Assembly: GCF_017313265.1 (NCBI RefSeq) | Contig: NZ_JAFLQZ010000009.1 | Coordinates: 124,001-188,000, forward strand | From: Hymenobacter telluris | Lineage (GTDB): Bacteria > Bacteroidota > Bacteroidia > Cytophagales > Hymenobacteraceae | Length of the DNA stretch: 64,000 nucleotides | Reading direction: 5' to 3' | In this document: piece by piece, positions 28,371-38,203 of the stretch | How the letters are laid out: each line of letters opens with the position of its first letter | How positions within the stretch are numbered: the first letter of the stretch is position 1 | Position numbers and translations under genes: made by a program | Notes under the pieces: generated by a model | What the model saw: the letters and a program-made list of their open reading frames with translations, nothing else | Told to the model about the DNA's origin: nothing | The model's database searches: none

Positions 28371-28694
28371 AGAAGCAAAGCGGTGTGCAAAGCAGCAGAT
28401 AGACGCCTTGAGGCAGTGATTATCTGAATACTCCGCTCGGTAGAAGAGCAGTATGCCACAAAGCTACATGCTTCCATTGTATTTTATGATTACGGTATGA
28501 TTATGTTATAGATAATGTTTGATAATGAATACTTATAGCTGCCCTCATTGGCGCTTCCCCTTTGTAGCAACGCTGTTTGTAGAGAAGTAGCTAGCGTGTG
28601 CGAATACTAAAAAGACGTAATCAAGCTACGGAGAGGTTGTGGCCTAACCAGGTTTCATGGTAAAAAAGGCTGTAGCGCGCTACTGGATAGTGGT
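28371..28694. other. Intergenic region, AT-rich
   Basis: No gene seen. It includes the upstream region of the 82-residue gene and ends at the LytTR remnant. Confidence 0.5.
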
Positions 28695-28818
28695 TTACTT
28701 CCAGCGGCTGAAAAATTGGTCGAAGGTGTCGCGGTACCGCTCACTCACCGGAATGGTCTCATCACCAATTTGCACGGTGCCGCGCGTGACGGATTTAATT
28801 TGGCGGAGGGCAATGACG
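28695..28818 (-). pseudogene. LytTR response-regulator DNA-binding domain, C-terminal remnant
   Basis: Minus-strand codons read VIALRQIKSV, then RGTVQIGDETIPVSERYRDTF and a stop at 28695-28697. This is the C-terminal strand-turn-strand end of a LytTR DNA-binding domain (typical pattern VALxxIxxV...IGxxxIPVSxxYxxxF). Only about 41 codons survive. Upstream sequence switches abruptly to the antisense of a beta-barrel gene near 28815-28830, so a recombination or deletion removed the rest. There is no start codon and it cannot function. Confidence 0.7.
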
Positions 28819-29233
28819 GTTTCTACGCCGGCCGCATCAACGATACCACCCGCACCCAGGTTGATGTGCTGCTAACGGCGTATCCGCTGGGTGCGGCCCG
28901 GCTGTACACGTTCGGGCGCGGGAGCCTGGTTACCTCGAATGGCCGTACCTTCCCAAACGCTCTACTGGGGGCTGGGGGCCGGTGTACGCCAGTTTTTCGG
29001 TGGAGGCGTTTGTAAGCGGGGGCGAAGTGCCCGTACTTTTCGAGCGGGACGCGGCCGATGTGTACAACCTGCTCGACCCACTCCGCCGCCGCCTTGGGGT
29101 GAGTGCCTACCGGCAATTCGGGCCACATTGGCGGGGGCAGCTGTATTACGTGAATGCCCGTTACCAGCAGCTGAGCCTGCACACCATTTACACTCAACAT
29201 TCCCTGACGGGAAGCCTCCTATGGACCTGGTAA
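28816..29233 (+). pseudogene. Frameshifted outer-membrane beta-barrel fragment (YaiO-like)
   Basis: Plus-strand reading frames continue one protein across two frame changes. GFYAGRINDTTRTQVDVLLTAYP and YTFGRGS are in one frame to about 28960; LYWGLGAGV is in a second frame; YASFSVEAFVSGGEVPVLFERD to the terminal LLWTW is in a third, ending at 29233. Alternating hydrophobic strands, the YP...YTFGRGS turn and the final aromatic residue suggest a YaiO-type outer-membrane barrel. The N-terminal half is missing and two frameshifts lie within about 25 nt, so it is a pseudogene unless there are assembly errors. Its stop overlaps the start of the TPR gene by 13 nt, a typical operon coupling. Confidence 0.6.
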
Positions 29234-29832
29234 GAGCCTTCTGCGCCGCCGTTTCTCTAGTATATGTCTCGGTTGTTTCGGCGGCGGCGCAGGATTTGTC
29301 GTCGGCTTTTGCCAGCAGCTATGCCGCCGAGGTCAAGGCCGATTATGCAGCGGCTATTTCGGCGTTGCGCACGGGCTACGTGGGCACATATGAGTAGAAC
29401 CTGCGCCTGGGCTGGCTGTATTTTCTGTCCAAAAACTACACGGTGTCCAGCACCTACTACCAGAAAGCCGTGGAGCAGCGGCCCAACGCCGTGGAGCCGA
29501 AATTCGGGCTGGTGAAGCCGTTGAATGCCCTCAATCAGGTTAGCCAGTTGCAGGCCACCTACCAGGCCATCCTGAAAATAGACCCGCAAAACACCCAGGC
29601 CAATTATTGGACCGGGGTGTTTTTGCTTAACCAGAAAGCCTACGACAAAGCCGCCCGCTACATCGAGCGGGTGGTTGGCCTCTACCCATTCGACTACGAC
29701 GCCAACCTTTCCCTGGCTTGGTGCTACCTGAACCTGGGCCGCAAAGCCGACGCCCGGTTGCTCTACGGCAAGGCCCTGCTCGTGCGCCCCAACGACCCCA
29801 CCGCCTTGGCCGGTCTAAAGTGTGCTTCGTAA
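29221..29832 (+). pseudogene. TPR-repeat exported protein interrupted by one in-frame amber codon
   Basis: From ATG 29221 the frame encodes a signal peptide (FCAAVSLVYVSVVSAAAQ) and the first TPR helices (YAAEVKADYAAAISAL). It then meets TAG at 29395-29397, and continues without any other defect for 144 codons of clear TPR sequence (NLRLGWLYFLSKNYTVSSTY, AILKIDPQNTQANYWTGVFLL, LSLAWCYLNLGRKADARLL) to TAA at 29830. A single C-to-T change from CAG would explain it. Members usually pair with YaiO-type barrels, and the barrel fragment just upstream is also broken, so decay is the simplest reading. Confidence 0.75.
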
Positions 29833-30481
29833 AACGCCTTGGTGTTGCAGGGCCCGCACTCAGGAGTAAGAGCAGAAGCTACAGCAGAAGTGCCAGGCGT
29901 GCAGGACAGACAACAGAAAGTTGTCTGGATAAGCCGCTAAAGGTCAAGTGCTACGCCGCGTAGTTAGAGCAGCTCAAAGGACTGTTGGCGCCAAATGTGC
30001 CAACAAGCAGGTCGCCAACGAGTATGGCGTGCCCATTGCGGAGTGCGGCGGTGCCATCGACGTGTGAAACGTGAAATCCGTCGATGGTCATAAAGTCAAG
30101 TAGGTTTTCTAAGGATTGAGAAGAAGACGCTAAGAATAGGGCAACTGCGGTTAATTCCATGAGGTGTGGCAACGGTGAGGTGAGGGGCGCGGAAATTTGA
30201 TGGAATCAAAATTCGGGGCATTACACTCTAAAGTAAAGGCCACTTCATGTGTAGTTATGACTGGTATTTTATTTATATAATATGATTATATAAATAATAT
30301 CGGTGTAACAATAAGCCTAGAAATGAGCTTATGTAAAAGTTATAAGGAGCAGTAACTATGCAATTAGTGACATTGGCTCATGCTCAACTGACAAGCAAGA
30401 GGTTCATTCAAACCCTTTCTATTAACTTCAATAAATGCTATTTATGATACATAAAAGGCAGCTGATGCCGCCAGATGCCGC
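29833..30481. other. Intergenic region, AT-rich towards the right
   Basis: No supported gene. A 69-codon minus-strand frame (ATG 30160) lacks recognisable features. From about 30230 the sequence is strongly AT-rich up to the HTCS 2 stop codon. Confidence 0.5.
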
Positions 30482-33400
30482 CTATTGGGGCGAGGTGGTA
30501 GCAGTTTGGCGCTGGCGGTGCTGCTTGGCGTATTCGGAAGGGGAGAGGGTGTATATTTTCTGAAAGGCTTTGCGGAAGTACTTGGCATCTTCAATACCCA
30601 CCTGAAACGCCACTTCCGATACCCGCAATTGCGTGTTAGCCAGTAGCTGAGCGGCCCGTTTCATGCGCACATCCCGGATAAACTCCACTGCGGTTTGGCC
30701 GGTGATGCTTTTGATGCGGCGGTAGAATACCGATTGGCTCATGGCCATTTCTTTCACCAGCACCTGCACGCTAAATTCTGAGTCGTCGAGGTGGCGCTCC
30801 ACGATGCTCATGGCGGTTTCCAGGAAGGTTCGGTCGGCGTCGGCTACTACTATTTCGGTGGGTTCCAGCAGAATCTGCCGCTGGTAGAACTCGTGCAGCT
30901 TGCGCCGGTTGCGCAGCAGTGCGGCCGCCTTGGCGTGCAGCAGCGTGGGATTGAACGGCTTGCTTACGTAGTCGTCGGCACCCATGCCGAGGCCTTCCAG
31001 CTCGTGGGTTTCGGCGGTGCGGGCCGTTAGGAGCAGCACCGGAATGTGCGCCGTTTTGGGGTGCTGTCTGATTTTCTGGCACAACTCCAGTCCGTCGCTA
31101 CGGGGCATCATCACATCCGAAATGATGAGGTCGGGCAGCTGAGCCAAGGTTTGTTCCCAGCCCAGCAGGCCGTCTTCGGCGGTTATCACCTCGTAGTCGG
31201 CCTCAAATAGCTGTTGCAGGTACTGGCGCACCTCGTCGTTGTCTTCTACCACCAACAAGCGTGGCGGGCCGGCGGGCACTGCCGGAGCTTCGGGCAGGGT
31301 CAGCAAATCGGCCTCCAACTGGTGCAGCGGCTGGTCGTCGGAAGTGGCAGGCAGGAGCGTATCGTCGTCGTCCTGAATGTCTTCGGGGCGCAGGTGCTGC
31401 TGGCCGAACGGCAGCCGCAGCTCGAAGGTGGTGCCCACGCCCTGGGTGCTGGCCACCGTGAGCAAGCCGCCGTGCCGCTCAGCAAACTGCTTGGCCAACG
31501 ACAACCCGATGCCCGTGCCCGTCATGCGCAAGGTGTTGGTGTGCGAAGCCTGGTAGTAGGGGTCGAAGATGTGCTCCAACTCGCTGGCTTTGATGCCAAC
31601 ACCGGTATCCGTAACGTTGATTTTCAAATAGTTGCCCGTGAGCCTGCCGTTGCTATACACGGCGTCCTGGCTCGGGCTGCCCACCACCGATGCCGACAGC
31701 TCCACCCGGCCTTTGGTGCGGGTGTACTTGAAGGCGTTGGCCAGCAGGTTGGTCAAAATGATTTCCAGCTTGCTCCGGTCGAAGTACAGCAGCACGGGTT
31801 CCTCGGGTAGTTCCAGCCGGTACTCCACCTCCCGCTCTTGCGCCTTCAGCTGGAAGATGGAGTGGATTTCGGTTAGAAACCGGGTGGCATTGCCGTAGCT
31901 GGCCCGCAGCGGCACGTTGCCCGATTCCACCTTGCGGAAGTCCAGCAGCTGGTTTACTAGCTCCAGCAGCTTACGGGCCTGCTTGTGCATGAGGTGCACC
32001 TTGGCCCGCAGGTCGGCTACGGGGCCAGCGCTGCGCACAATTTCTTCCATCGGCCCCAGAATGAGGGTGAGCGGGGTGCGCAGCTCGTGGCTGACGTTGG
32101 TGAAGAAGCCCAGCTTGAGGTCGGTGAGTTCCTTTTCCTTTTCGGCCTGAAACTGCTCCAGCACCAACCGGCTCTTTAGCTGCTGCTGGGCCATTTCGAA
32201 GCGCCGGTACAGCGCCACCGCACCCAGCGCGGCCAAGGCGTACAGCAGGTAGGCCCAGCCGGTTTTGTACCAGGGTGCCCGCACGTCAAACTGCATGGTA
32301 GCCATTTTCTTCGACCACACGCCTTCGCCGTTGCTGGCCTTGACTTGCAGGGTGTAGTGCCCGGCGGGCAGGTTACCGAAGCTGGCCGTCCGCTGGCCCT
32401 GGGCTGGGTACACCCACCCTTTATTGTACCCAAGCAACCGATACGCGTACTGGTTTTTCTGCGGGTTGGCATAGTTCAAGCCCACAAATTCCACCGAAAA
32501 ATCGTTTTCAGAAGCCTTGATTACTACCGTTTGGGGAGTGGAAAGCGGCTGTTTCAAGACCACCCGGCCGTTTAGCTCCTTGCCTACGGTTACGAGCTGG
32601 TTGGCAATGCGCAACCCCGTAATCTGCACCACCGGCGGATACGGGTTGGGCTGAATGGCGTGCGGCTGGAAGTAACTGATGCCGTTGATGCCCCCAAAAT
32701 AGAGCGTGCCATCCTGCGCGCGGGCGGCGGCCCCAATCTTGAAAGCGTTGCTTTGCAGGCCGTCCGTAACATCATAGCGCAGGTAGTGGCGGGTGCTGGG
32801 TGTGAACCGGTAGAGGCCGGTACCCCCAATCCAGAGGTGGCCTTCGTCATCGGTGAGCATGCTTTCTACGTCGCTCTCCGGCAGCCACTTGCGGTAGCTT
32901 TGTATGACTTCCTGGCCTTGGGCGTTGGTTGTGAGCTTGTGCAGGCCCCCGCCAATGGTACCAATCCAGAGGGTGCCTTGGCGGTCGAGCAGCAGGGGCC
33001 ACACGTAGTTGACGCGGAGGCCATCCGGAGCACCCGGCGTGTACTGAAACTGCTTGAGTAGCTGCAACGAATTGGGGGTGATGCGCAGCTTGAGCAGACC
33101 CGCATCGGTGGTGCTGGCCCACAATACATCCTGCCGCTTGTCGTAGAGCAGATTGGTGAAGTTGTTGGTGGGCAAGGTACTGCTGCCCGTCTGGTAGGCG
33201 GCCAGAAACTTGCCTTCCGCCGTGAAACGCAGCAAGCCGGCATTGAACGTAGCCACCCACAACGAACCATACCGGTCCTCGGCCATGCTTTCGATGCTGG
33301 TCGAACTCAGATTAGGACCCTGCGGCAACTTATTGTAGGTGGTGACCTTGTCTTGGGTCCCTTGTATTGACAAACTTTTGAGGCCGTAGCCGCGGGTGCC

Positions 33401-34750
33401 AAACCAGAGCGTGCCGTTGCTGGTCTGAAAAATAGTTGCCACATCCACCCCGCGGGTGTTGTCTATCTTGGTCTTGTTTAGGTAGTTCCGGTACGTTTTG
33501 CGGGTAAGATCGTAGCCCGATACGCCGTTGCGGGTGGCCAGCCACAGGATGTTGCGGTCCTCCTCCTTATACAGCGCATTAACGTAGTTGTTGGACAAAG
33601 TAGCCTGCCCTTGGAGCTGCCGCCGCAACTGCCCAAATGGCTTCTGGCGCAGGTTCACCTTGTTGAGGCCGCCCGCCGAAGCGCACAGCCAAACCACTTG
33701 GTTACGGTCTTCGAAAATCTGGTGAATCCGCTCGGAGTTGATGTTAAACGACTCACCGTCTTTGGGCAGCAACAGAGTGGGAGGGGCCGTACGCAAAGGA
33801 GGAGCCGAGCCGGTGGCGGTACCGGCTTCCCACACGTACAACCCGTAGATGGTGCCCACCCACAGACGGCCAAACGAGTCCATGAGAATAGACTGAAGCT
33901 GCGGATACGCCAGCGGCTGGGGGTGGGCCGTTAGCTCGCGCACGGTGCGCCGGTTGGCATTGCTCACCCAAAACAGCTGGTTATCGGTGCCCACCCACAG
34001 GTCGCTGTGCGGGTCGAGGTAAAGCACCCGAATAGCCTCCGTTACGGCAGTAACTTCCAGGGCCAAGTCTGGGCTTTCCGGGCGTAAAACCCGCAGCCCG
34101 TAGTTGAACGTGCCCACCCAGATTTTACTTTCACCGTCTACTACAATGCTGCTTACCTGGTAGTTGTCGTGCGGGTGCTCGGTAGGTGCTGCCAGTTGTT
34201 GCAGGTTGGTTAGTTCACCCTGTTTGTTGAAAGTCAGCCGAAAAAGGCCTTCCCGGTAGGTGCCCACCCATAGCCGGCCCTGCTTGTCGGAGGTGATGGC
34301 CGACACGCTGATTTGCGACATGCGCCGCATAAGCGCCCGAAAACGGGCCGGTACTCGGTCTTCATCGAAGTTCAAAAGCTGGTCGGCGGCGGCATCATAC
34401 AAACTCAGGCCGGCCCGCTCGGTACCCACCCACAACCGCCCGCCGGGGGCTACGTGCAATACCTTAATCCGGTTGGCCGAAATGCCGTTGCGGCGGTTGA
34501 TGGGCAACGAATACTGCTTGAGATTGTAGCCGTCGTAGCGGTCAAGCCCCCGGTTGGTACCCACCCAGATAAAGCCCGCTTTGTCCTGGGCCACGGCCAT
34601 GGCATCGGAGTGCGACAGGCCCTGGTCAACGGTCAGGTGCTCGAACCGGAACTCACTCGGCGCCACATTCTGCGCCAAACCCGACTGGGTACTTAAGCGC
34701 AAAATGGAAAGTAGAGTGAGTAGACACTTAATAAAATGCTTGGCTTGCAC
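30482..34750 (-). CDS. Hybrid two-component system sensor/regulator 2 (HTCS)
   Basis: A 1422-residue paralog of HTCS 1 with the same parts: signal peptide (ends SGLAQ, ~27), two periplasmic Reg_prop propellers (IWVGTNRGLDRYDG, LWVGTERAGLSLYD and others), Y_Y_Y domain, one membrane helix, HisKA (SHELRTPLTL), HATPase (NLLANAFKYT, TGTGIGLSL), receiver (VVEDNDEVRQYL, ISDVMMPRSDG) and AraC domain. The AraC helices are nearly the same as in HTCS 1 (SITGQTAVEFIRDVRMKRAA), whereas the sensor differs more, suggesting related operators but different ligands. The start is GTG at 34750, since no ATG lies before the signal peptide. It is divergent from the tandem SusC/SusD operon, its expected target. Confidence 0.94.
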   Translation of the reverse strand: MQAKHFIKCLLTLLSILRLSTQSGLAQNVAPSEFRFEHLTVDQGLSHSDAMAVAQDKAGFIWVGTNRGLDRYDGYNLKQYSLPINRRNGISANRIKVLHVAPGGRLWVGTERAGLSLYDAAADQLLNFDEDRVPARFRALMRRMSQISVSAITSDKQGRLWVGTYREGLFRLTFNKQGELTNLQQLAAPTEHPHDNYQVSSIVVDGESKIWVGTFNYGLRVLRPESPDLALEVTAVTEAIRVLYLDPHSDLWVGTDNQLFWVSNANRRTVRELTAHPQPLAYPQLQSILMDSFGRLWVGTIYGLYVWEAGTATGSAPPLRTAPPTLLLPKDGESFNINSERIHQIFEDRNQVVWLCASAGGLNKVNLRQKPFGQLRRQLQGQATLSNNYVNALYKEEDRNILWLATRNGVSGYDLTRKTYRNYLNKTKIDNTRGVDVATIFQTSNGTLWFGTRGYGLKSLSIQGTQDKVTTYNKLPQGPNLSSTSIESMAEDRYGSLWVATFNAGLLRFTAEGKFLAAYQTGSSTLPTNNFTNLLYDKRQDVLWASTTDAGLLKLRITPNSLQLLKQFQYTPGAPDGLRVNYVWPLLLDRQGTLWIGTIGGGLHKLTTNAQGQEVIQSYRKWLPESDVESMLTDDEGHLWIGGTGLYRFTPSTRHYLRYDVTDGLQSNAFKIGAAARAQDGTLYFGGINGISYFQPHAIQPNPYPPVVQITGLRIANQLVTVGKELNGRVVLKQPLSTPQTVVIKASENDFSVEFVGLNYANPQKNQYAYRLLGYNKGWVYPAQGQRTASFGNLPAGHYTLQVKASNGEGVWSKKMATMQFDVRAPWYKTGWAYLLYALAALGAVALYRRFEMAQQQLKSRLVLEQFQAEKEKELTDLKLGFFTNVSHELRTPLTLILGPMEEIVRSAGPVADLRAKVHLMHKQARKLLELVNQLLDFRKVESGNVPLRASYGNATRFLTEIHSIFQLKAQEREVEYRLELPEEPVLLYFDRSKLEIILTNLLANAFKYTRTKGRVELSASVVGSPSQDAVYSNGRLTGNYLKINVTDTGVGIKASELEHIFDPYYQASHTNTLRMTGTGIGLSLAKQFAERHGGLLTVASTQGVGTTFELRLPFGQQHLRPEDIQDDDDTLLPATSDDQPLHQLEADLLTLPEAPAVPAGPPRLLVVEDNDEVRQYLQQLFEADYEVITAEDGLLGWEQTLAQLPDLIISDVMMPRSDGLELCQKIRQHPKTAHIPVLLLTARTAETHELEGLGMGADDYVSKPFNPTLLHAKAAALLRNRRKLHEFYQRQILLEPTEIVVADADRTFLETAMSIVERHLDDSEFSVQVLVKEMAMSQSVFYRRIKSITGQTAVEFIRDVRMKRAAQLLANTQLRVSEVAFQVGIEDAKYFRKAFQKIYTLSPSEYAKQHRQRQTATTSPQ

Positions 34751-34923
34751 GGGTGGGGGAGTTGCGTGGGAATAAAGCTAAGCGAAAAGGCAACGGGGGT
34801 GGTAGTAAAGCTGTGAAAAGTTGCCGGGGGCCTACGCACGCCCCGGCGGCCCCGAAGGTAGCGTACTGTTGAGTATACCCCAAATTCTATATAAAAGCCG
34901 CAAATCGGAAACGCCAGACAAGT

Positions 34924-34983
34924 TACCCCCCTCTTTTTGGTGGATATGCCCCCGGCGCTGGGGGTACCTAAGCGCTACTTTTA
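34924..34983 (+). promoter_or_regulatory. Candidate HTCS operator D plus -7 element, upstream of SusC-2
   Basis: TACCCC (34924), CTTTT (34933), GTG (34940) and GCCCCC (34948-34953), with -7-like TACTTTTA at 34976-34983. The first four blocks have the same spacing as in site E at 55470. Start codon of susC-2 is about 165 nt beyond the -7 element. Confidence 0.6.
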
Positions 34984-35149
34984 CCCCTACTTAACTGCTC
35001 AAAAAACAAGCAGCCAACGGGTTTTCAAGGCCTTTATAAGATAGGCTCTATGAACGACGCCCCGGCTTGCTTGGTGGTGGTTGAAGCTGCCTAGTGTCCC
35101 TAATTTCCCACCCATGCCCGGCGCAGGCCGGCATGATAACGCACCATCT

Positions 35150-38100
35150 ATGGGAGTAAAACGTTTACTCTTTTACGGGGCTCTCACCTCGTTGCCCCTT
35201 ACTGCCACCCAGCTAGCCCACGCCCAAACGCCGGCCGCCGTGCCTGCGGATTCGGCCAGCTCCGCCACCACTGCTGCCCCCGCCGACACGGCTACTACCA
35301 AGCTGTTGCGGCCGTTGGTAATTGATGAAAACCAGGAGCCGCTGCCCGGCGTCACCGTCGTCAACCGGCGCACCAGTGCTACGGTAGTTACCGACCGGGG
35401 CGGCATTGCCAAACTCACGGCCGAGCCCGGCGACCTGCTGGAGCTGCGCGCTTTCGGTAGCGTGGTGCGCGAGTACAGCGTGGCCGCCGACCGTGACCCG
35501 GTGGTGATGCTCAGCACCAAGCACCCGGCCGTGGCCCGCCTCAAGCCAGTGCGCCTGCTCAACAGCCTGCAAACCCGCCCCGACCTGACAGCCGCCTCCA
35601 CCCAAACGATTTACTACAACGACCTGCAAAAGCTGCCGGTTACCTCGTTCCAGAGTGCGTTGCAGGGGCGCGTGGCCGGCTTGGCTACCTTCCAGGGCTC
35701 GGGCCAGCCCGGTGCCGACGGCGTGGGGGTGGCCCTGCGCGGTAGTGATTCGCCACTGGTTGTTATCGACGGGATTCCGCGCCAGCTGACGGTGTTCGAC
35801 CTGGAGGAAATTGAGTCGGTGACGGTGCTGAAGGATGCGCTGAGCACGGCCATGCTGGGCGTGAAGGCCTCTAACGGGGCGCTGGTGGTAACCACCCGCC
35901 GGGGTACGCCCACGGTGCCGCGCATTTCGTTTACGGCGCAAAGCGCGCTCCAGCAGCCGCTTAGCTTGCCGAAGGGCCTCGATGCCTACAACTACGCCCT
36001 GCTCAACAACGAAGCCCGCCGCAACGACGGCCAGGCCCCGGCCTACACCGATGCCGACCTGCAAGCCTACCAAGACGGCTCCGACCCCATCGGGCACCCC
36101 AACGTGAACTGGCGCGACCAGGTGCTGAAAAAATCGTCGCGGCTGGACCGCTACACCTTCAGCGCCACCGGCGGCAACGACTTCTCGCAGTATTTCGTGT
36201 CGCTGGAGCACCTCAACCAGTCGGGCCTGCTCAAGGAGAGCGACATCAACAAGTACAACACCACCAACTACTTCAAGTCGTACACGCTGCGCTCCAACGT
36301 GGAGCTGCAACTCAACTCCAAGCTCTCGGGCGGGGTGGGGCTGCTCGGCCGGATTCTCAACGGCAACGAGCCCGGCTTCGGCACCGGCTCCATCCTGAGC
36401 ACCATCTTCAACACCCCCGCCAATGCCTACCCCGTGTACACCGAGGACGGGCGCTACGCCGGCAACCAGCAGTACCAGCAAAACCTGTGGGGGCTGGCCG
36501 TGGGCTCGGGCTACCAGCAGAACTACAAGCGCGACATGCTGGCCGACTTCCACCTGAAGCGGACTCTTGACGAAATAACGCCCGGCCTCTGGGTGCGGGC
36601 CATCGGCTCGTACTACGCTACGCTGTCGGAGAACCTGTTCCGCACCAAGAGCTTCGCGGTGTTTCAGCCCACCGGCAGCACCTACCAGCAGTACGGCGTA
36701 AACAGCGACCAAACCAACTCCTCGTCCATCGAGTACCAGGGCCGCACCGACTACGTGGAAGCCACCCTGGGCTACGACCGCACGTTTGGGGCGCACGGCA
36801 TCAGCGCGGTGGTGCTGGGCAACCGCAACAACTCGGTGAGCAACTCCGAGCTGCCCTACACCATCACCGGGGTTTCGGGGCGGGTGGCCTATAACTTCCA
36901 GGAGAAATACGTGCTGGAAGGCTCCTTTGGCCTGAACGGCTCGAACCGCTACCCCGACGACGGCCGCACGCTCTACACCTTCCTGCCCGCCGTGGGCGCC
37001 GCCTGGAACCTGCACCGCGAAGAGTTCATGCAAAGCCAGCCGTGGTTGTCGCAGCTGAAGCTGTTCGGCTCGTACGGCCTGACCGCCAACGACAACCCCG
37101 GCTACTTCCGCTATTTCCAAACCTACTTCGACTCGCCGAGTGCCATTATCGGTACCAGTGCCGGCAGCAACACCTCCATTACCGAGCAGCCGCTGGCCAA
37201 CCCCAACATTCGGCCGGAGCGGGCCCGCAAGCTGAACCTGGGCGTGCAGGGCGCGCTGTTCAACAGCCACCTGGGCTTCACGGTGGAGTACTACCGCGCC
37301 AATTTCTACGACCTGCTCATGCAGCGGGGGCGCAATACCACCATCCTCGGCAATACCTATCCTACCGAGAACATCGGGCGTAACCTGTTCAGCGGCTGGG
37401 ATTTCCAGCTGAACTACCAGAAAACCACCGGCGACTTCAGCTACTTCCTGGCCGCCAACCTGAGCTTGCAGAACAGCGAGGTGCTGTACATGGACGAAGT
37501 AACCCGCGACTATCCGTGGATGCAGCGCACCGGGCAGCGGGTGGGGCAGAGCTTCGGCTACCTGGCCGAAGGGCTGTTCCAGAACCAGGAAGAAATCAAC
37601 GGCAGCGCCACCCTGCAAGGCTACGTGCCCCAGCCCGGCGACATCAAGTACAAAGACCTGAACGGCGACGGAGTTATCAACCAGCTCGATGAGGCCCCGA
37701 TTGGCAGCACCAAGCCCCGGATACCGCTGGGCGCTACGCTGGGTGCTCGCTGGAAAGGCTTCGATGCTTCGGTGCTGCTGCAAGGCCTGCTGAACCGCAA
37801 CCGGTACCTGCAAGGCGCCAGTGAGTACGCCTTCCTGAGCGGCGGCTTCGGGCAAGCCTTCGAGCAGCACCTGGACCGCTGGACGCCCGACAACCCTGGT
37901 GCCAGCTACCCGCGCTTGGGCATCGGCAACCAGGTAAATAACTACGCCACGTCCTCTTACTGGATGCGCTCCGGCAATTACGCCCGCCTCAAGAACGTGG
38001 AAATTGGGTACACGGTGCCGCTGACGCTAACCAAACGGTTCCGGGTGCAAGGACTGCGCGTGTTTGCCAGCGGTACCAACCTGCTGACGTTCAGCTCTAT

Positions 38101-38182
38101 CGACCGTCTCGACCCGGAAGCTTTCAACGGCGCCTATCCGCAGCAGCGCCTCTTCAACCTGGGGTTGAACCTGCAACTCTAA
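35150..38182 (+). CDS. SusC/RagA-type TonB-dependent transporter 2, divergent plug
   Basis: A 1010-residue TonB-dependent receptor. A signal peptide (MGVKRLLFYGALTSLPL... to AHAQ) precedes a CarboxypepD_reg-like domain (LVIDENQEPLPGVTVVNRR, ~60-140). The plug keeps LQGRVAGLATFQGSGQPG and VTVLKDALSTAMLGVKASNGALVVTTRRG but lacks the usual VVVGYG segment: this position reads AVARLKPVRLLNSLQ. The barrel ends GLNLQL, without a terminal aromatic. It is followed 21 nt later by susD-2 and then a second SusC/SusD pair. ATG 35150 gives the signal peptide; earlier in-frame starts (35114, TTG 35081) do not. Confidence 0.93.
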   Translation: MGVKRLLFYGALTSLPLTATQLAHAQTPAAVPADSASSATTAAPADTATTKLLRPLVIDENQEPLPGVTVVNRRTSATVVTDRGGIAKLTAEPGDLLELRAFGSVVREYSVAADRDPVVMLSTKHPAVARLKPVRLLNSLQTRPDLTAASTQTIYYNDLQKLPVTSFQSALQGRVAGLATFQGSGQPGADGVGVALRGSDSPLVVIDGIPRQLTVFDLEEIESVTVLKDALSTAMLGVKASNGALVVTTRRGTPTVPRISFTAQSALQQPLSLPKGLDAYNYALLNNEARRNDGQAPAYTDADLQAYQDGSDPIGHPNVNWRDQVLKKSSRLDRYTFSATGGNDFSQYFVSLEHLNQSGLLKESDINKYNTTNYFKSYTLRSNVELQLNSKLSGGVGLLGRILNGNEPGFGTGSILSTIFNTPANAYPVYTEDGRYAGNQQYQQNLWGLAVGSGYQQNYKRDMLADFHLKRTLDEITPGLWVRAIGSYYATLSENLFRTKSFAVFQPTGSTYQQYGVNSDQTNSSSIEYQGRTDYVEATLGYDRTFGAHGISAVVLGNRNNSVSNSELPYTITGVSGRVAYNFQEKYVLEGSFGLNGSNRYPDDGRTLYTFLPAVGAAWNLHREEFMQSQPWLSQLKLFGSYGLTANDNPGYFRYFQTYFDSPSAIIGTSAGSNTSITEQPLANPNIRPERARKLNLGVQGALFNSHLGFTVEYYRANFYDLLMQRGRNTTILGNTYPTENIGRNLFSGWDFQLNYQKTTGDFSYFLAANLSLQNSEVLYMDEVTRDYPWMQRTGQRVGQSFGYLAEGLFQNQEEINGSATLQGYVPQPGDIKYKDLNGDGVINQLDEAPIGSTKPRIPLGATLGARWKGFDASVLLQGLLNRNRYLQGASEYAFLSGGFGQAFEQHLDRWTPDNPGASYPRLGIGNQVNNYATSSYWMRSGNYARLKNVEIGYTVPLTLTKRFRVQGLRVFASGTNLLTFSSIDRLDPEAFNGAYPQQRLFNLGLNLQL

Positions 38183-38203
38183 GCCCGCCCTTCTTTCTGA
38201 ATC

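Noticed and set aside
29951-30160. Minus-strand frame of about 69 codons
   Set aside because: No recognisable motif, it overlaps the decayed patch, and no promoter, neighbour or composition supports it.
35213-37870. 885-codon minus-strand frame opposite SusC-2
   Set aside because: Same GC-driven artefact; the plus strand encodes an unmistakable TonB-dependent receptor.
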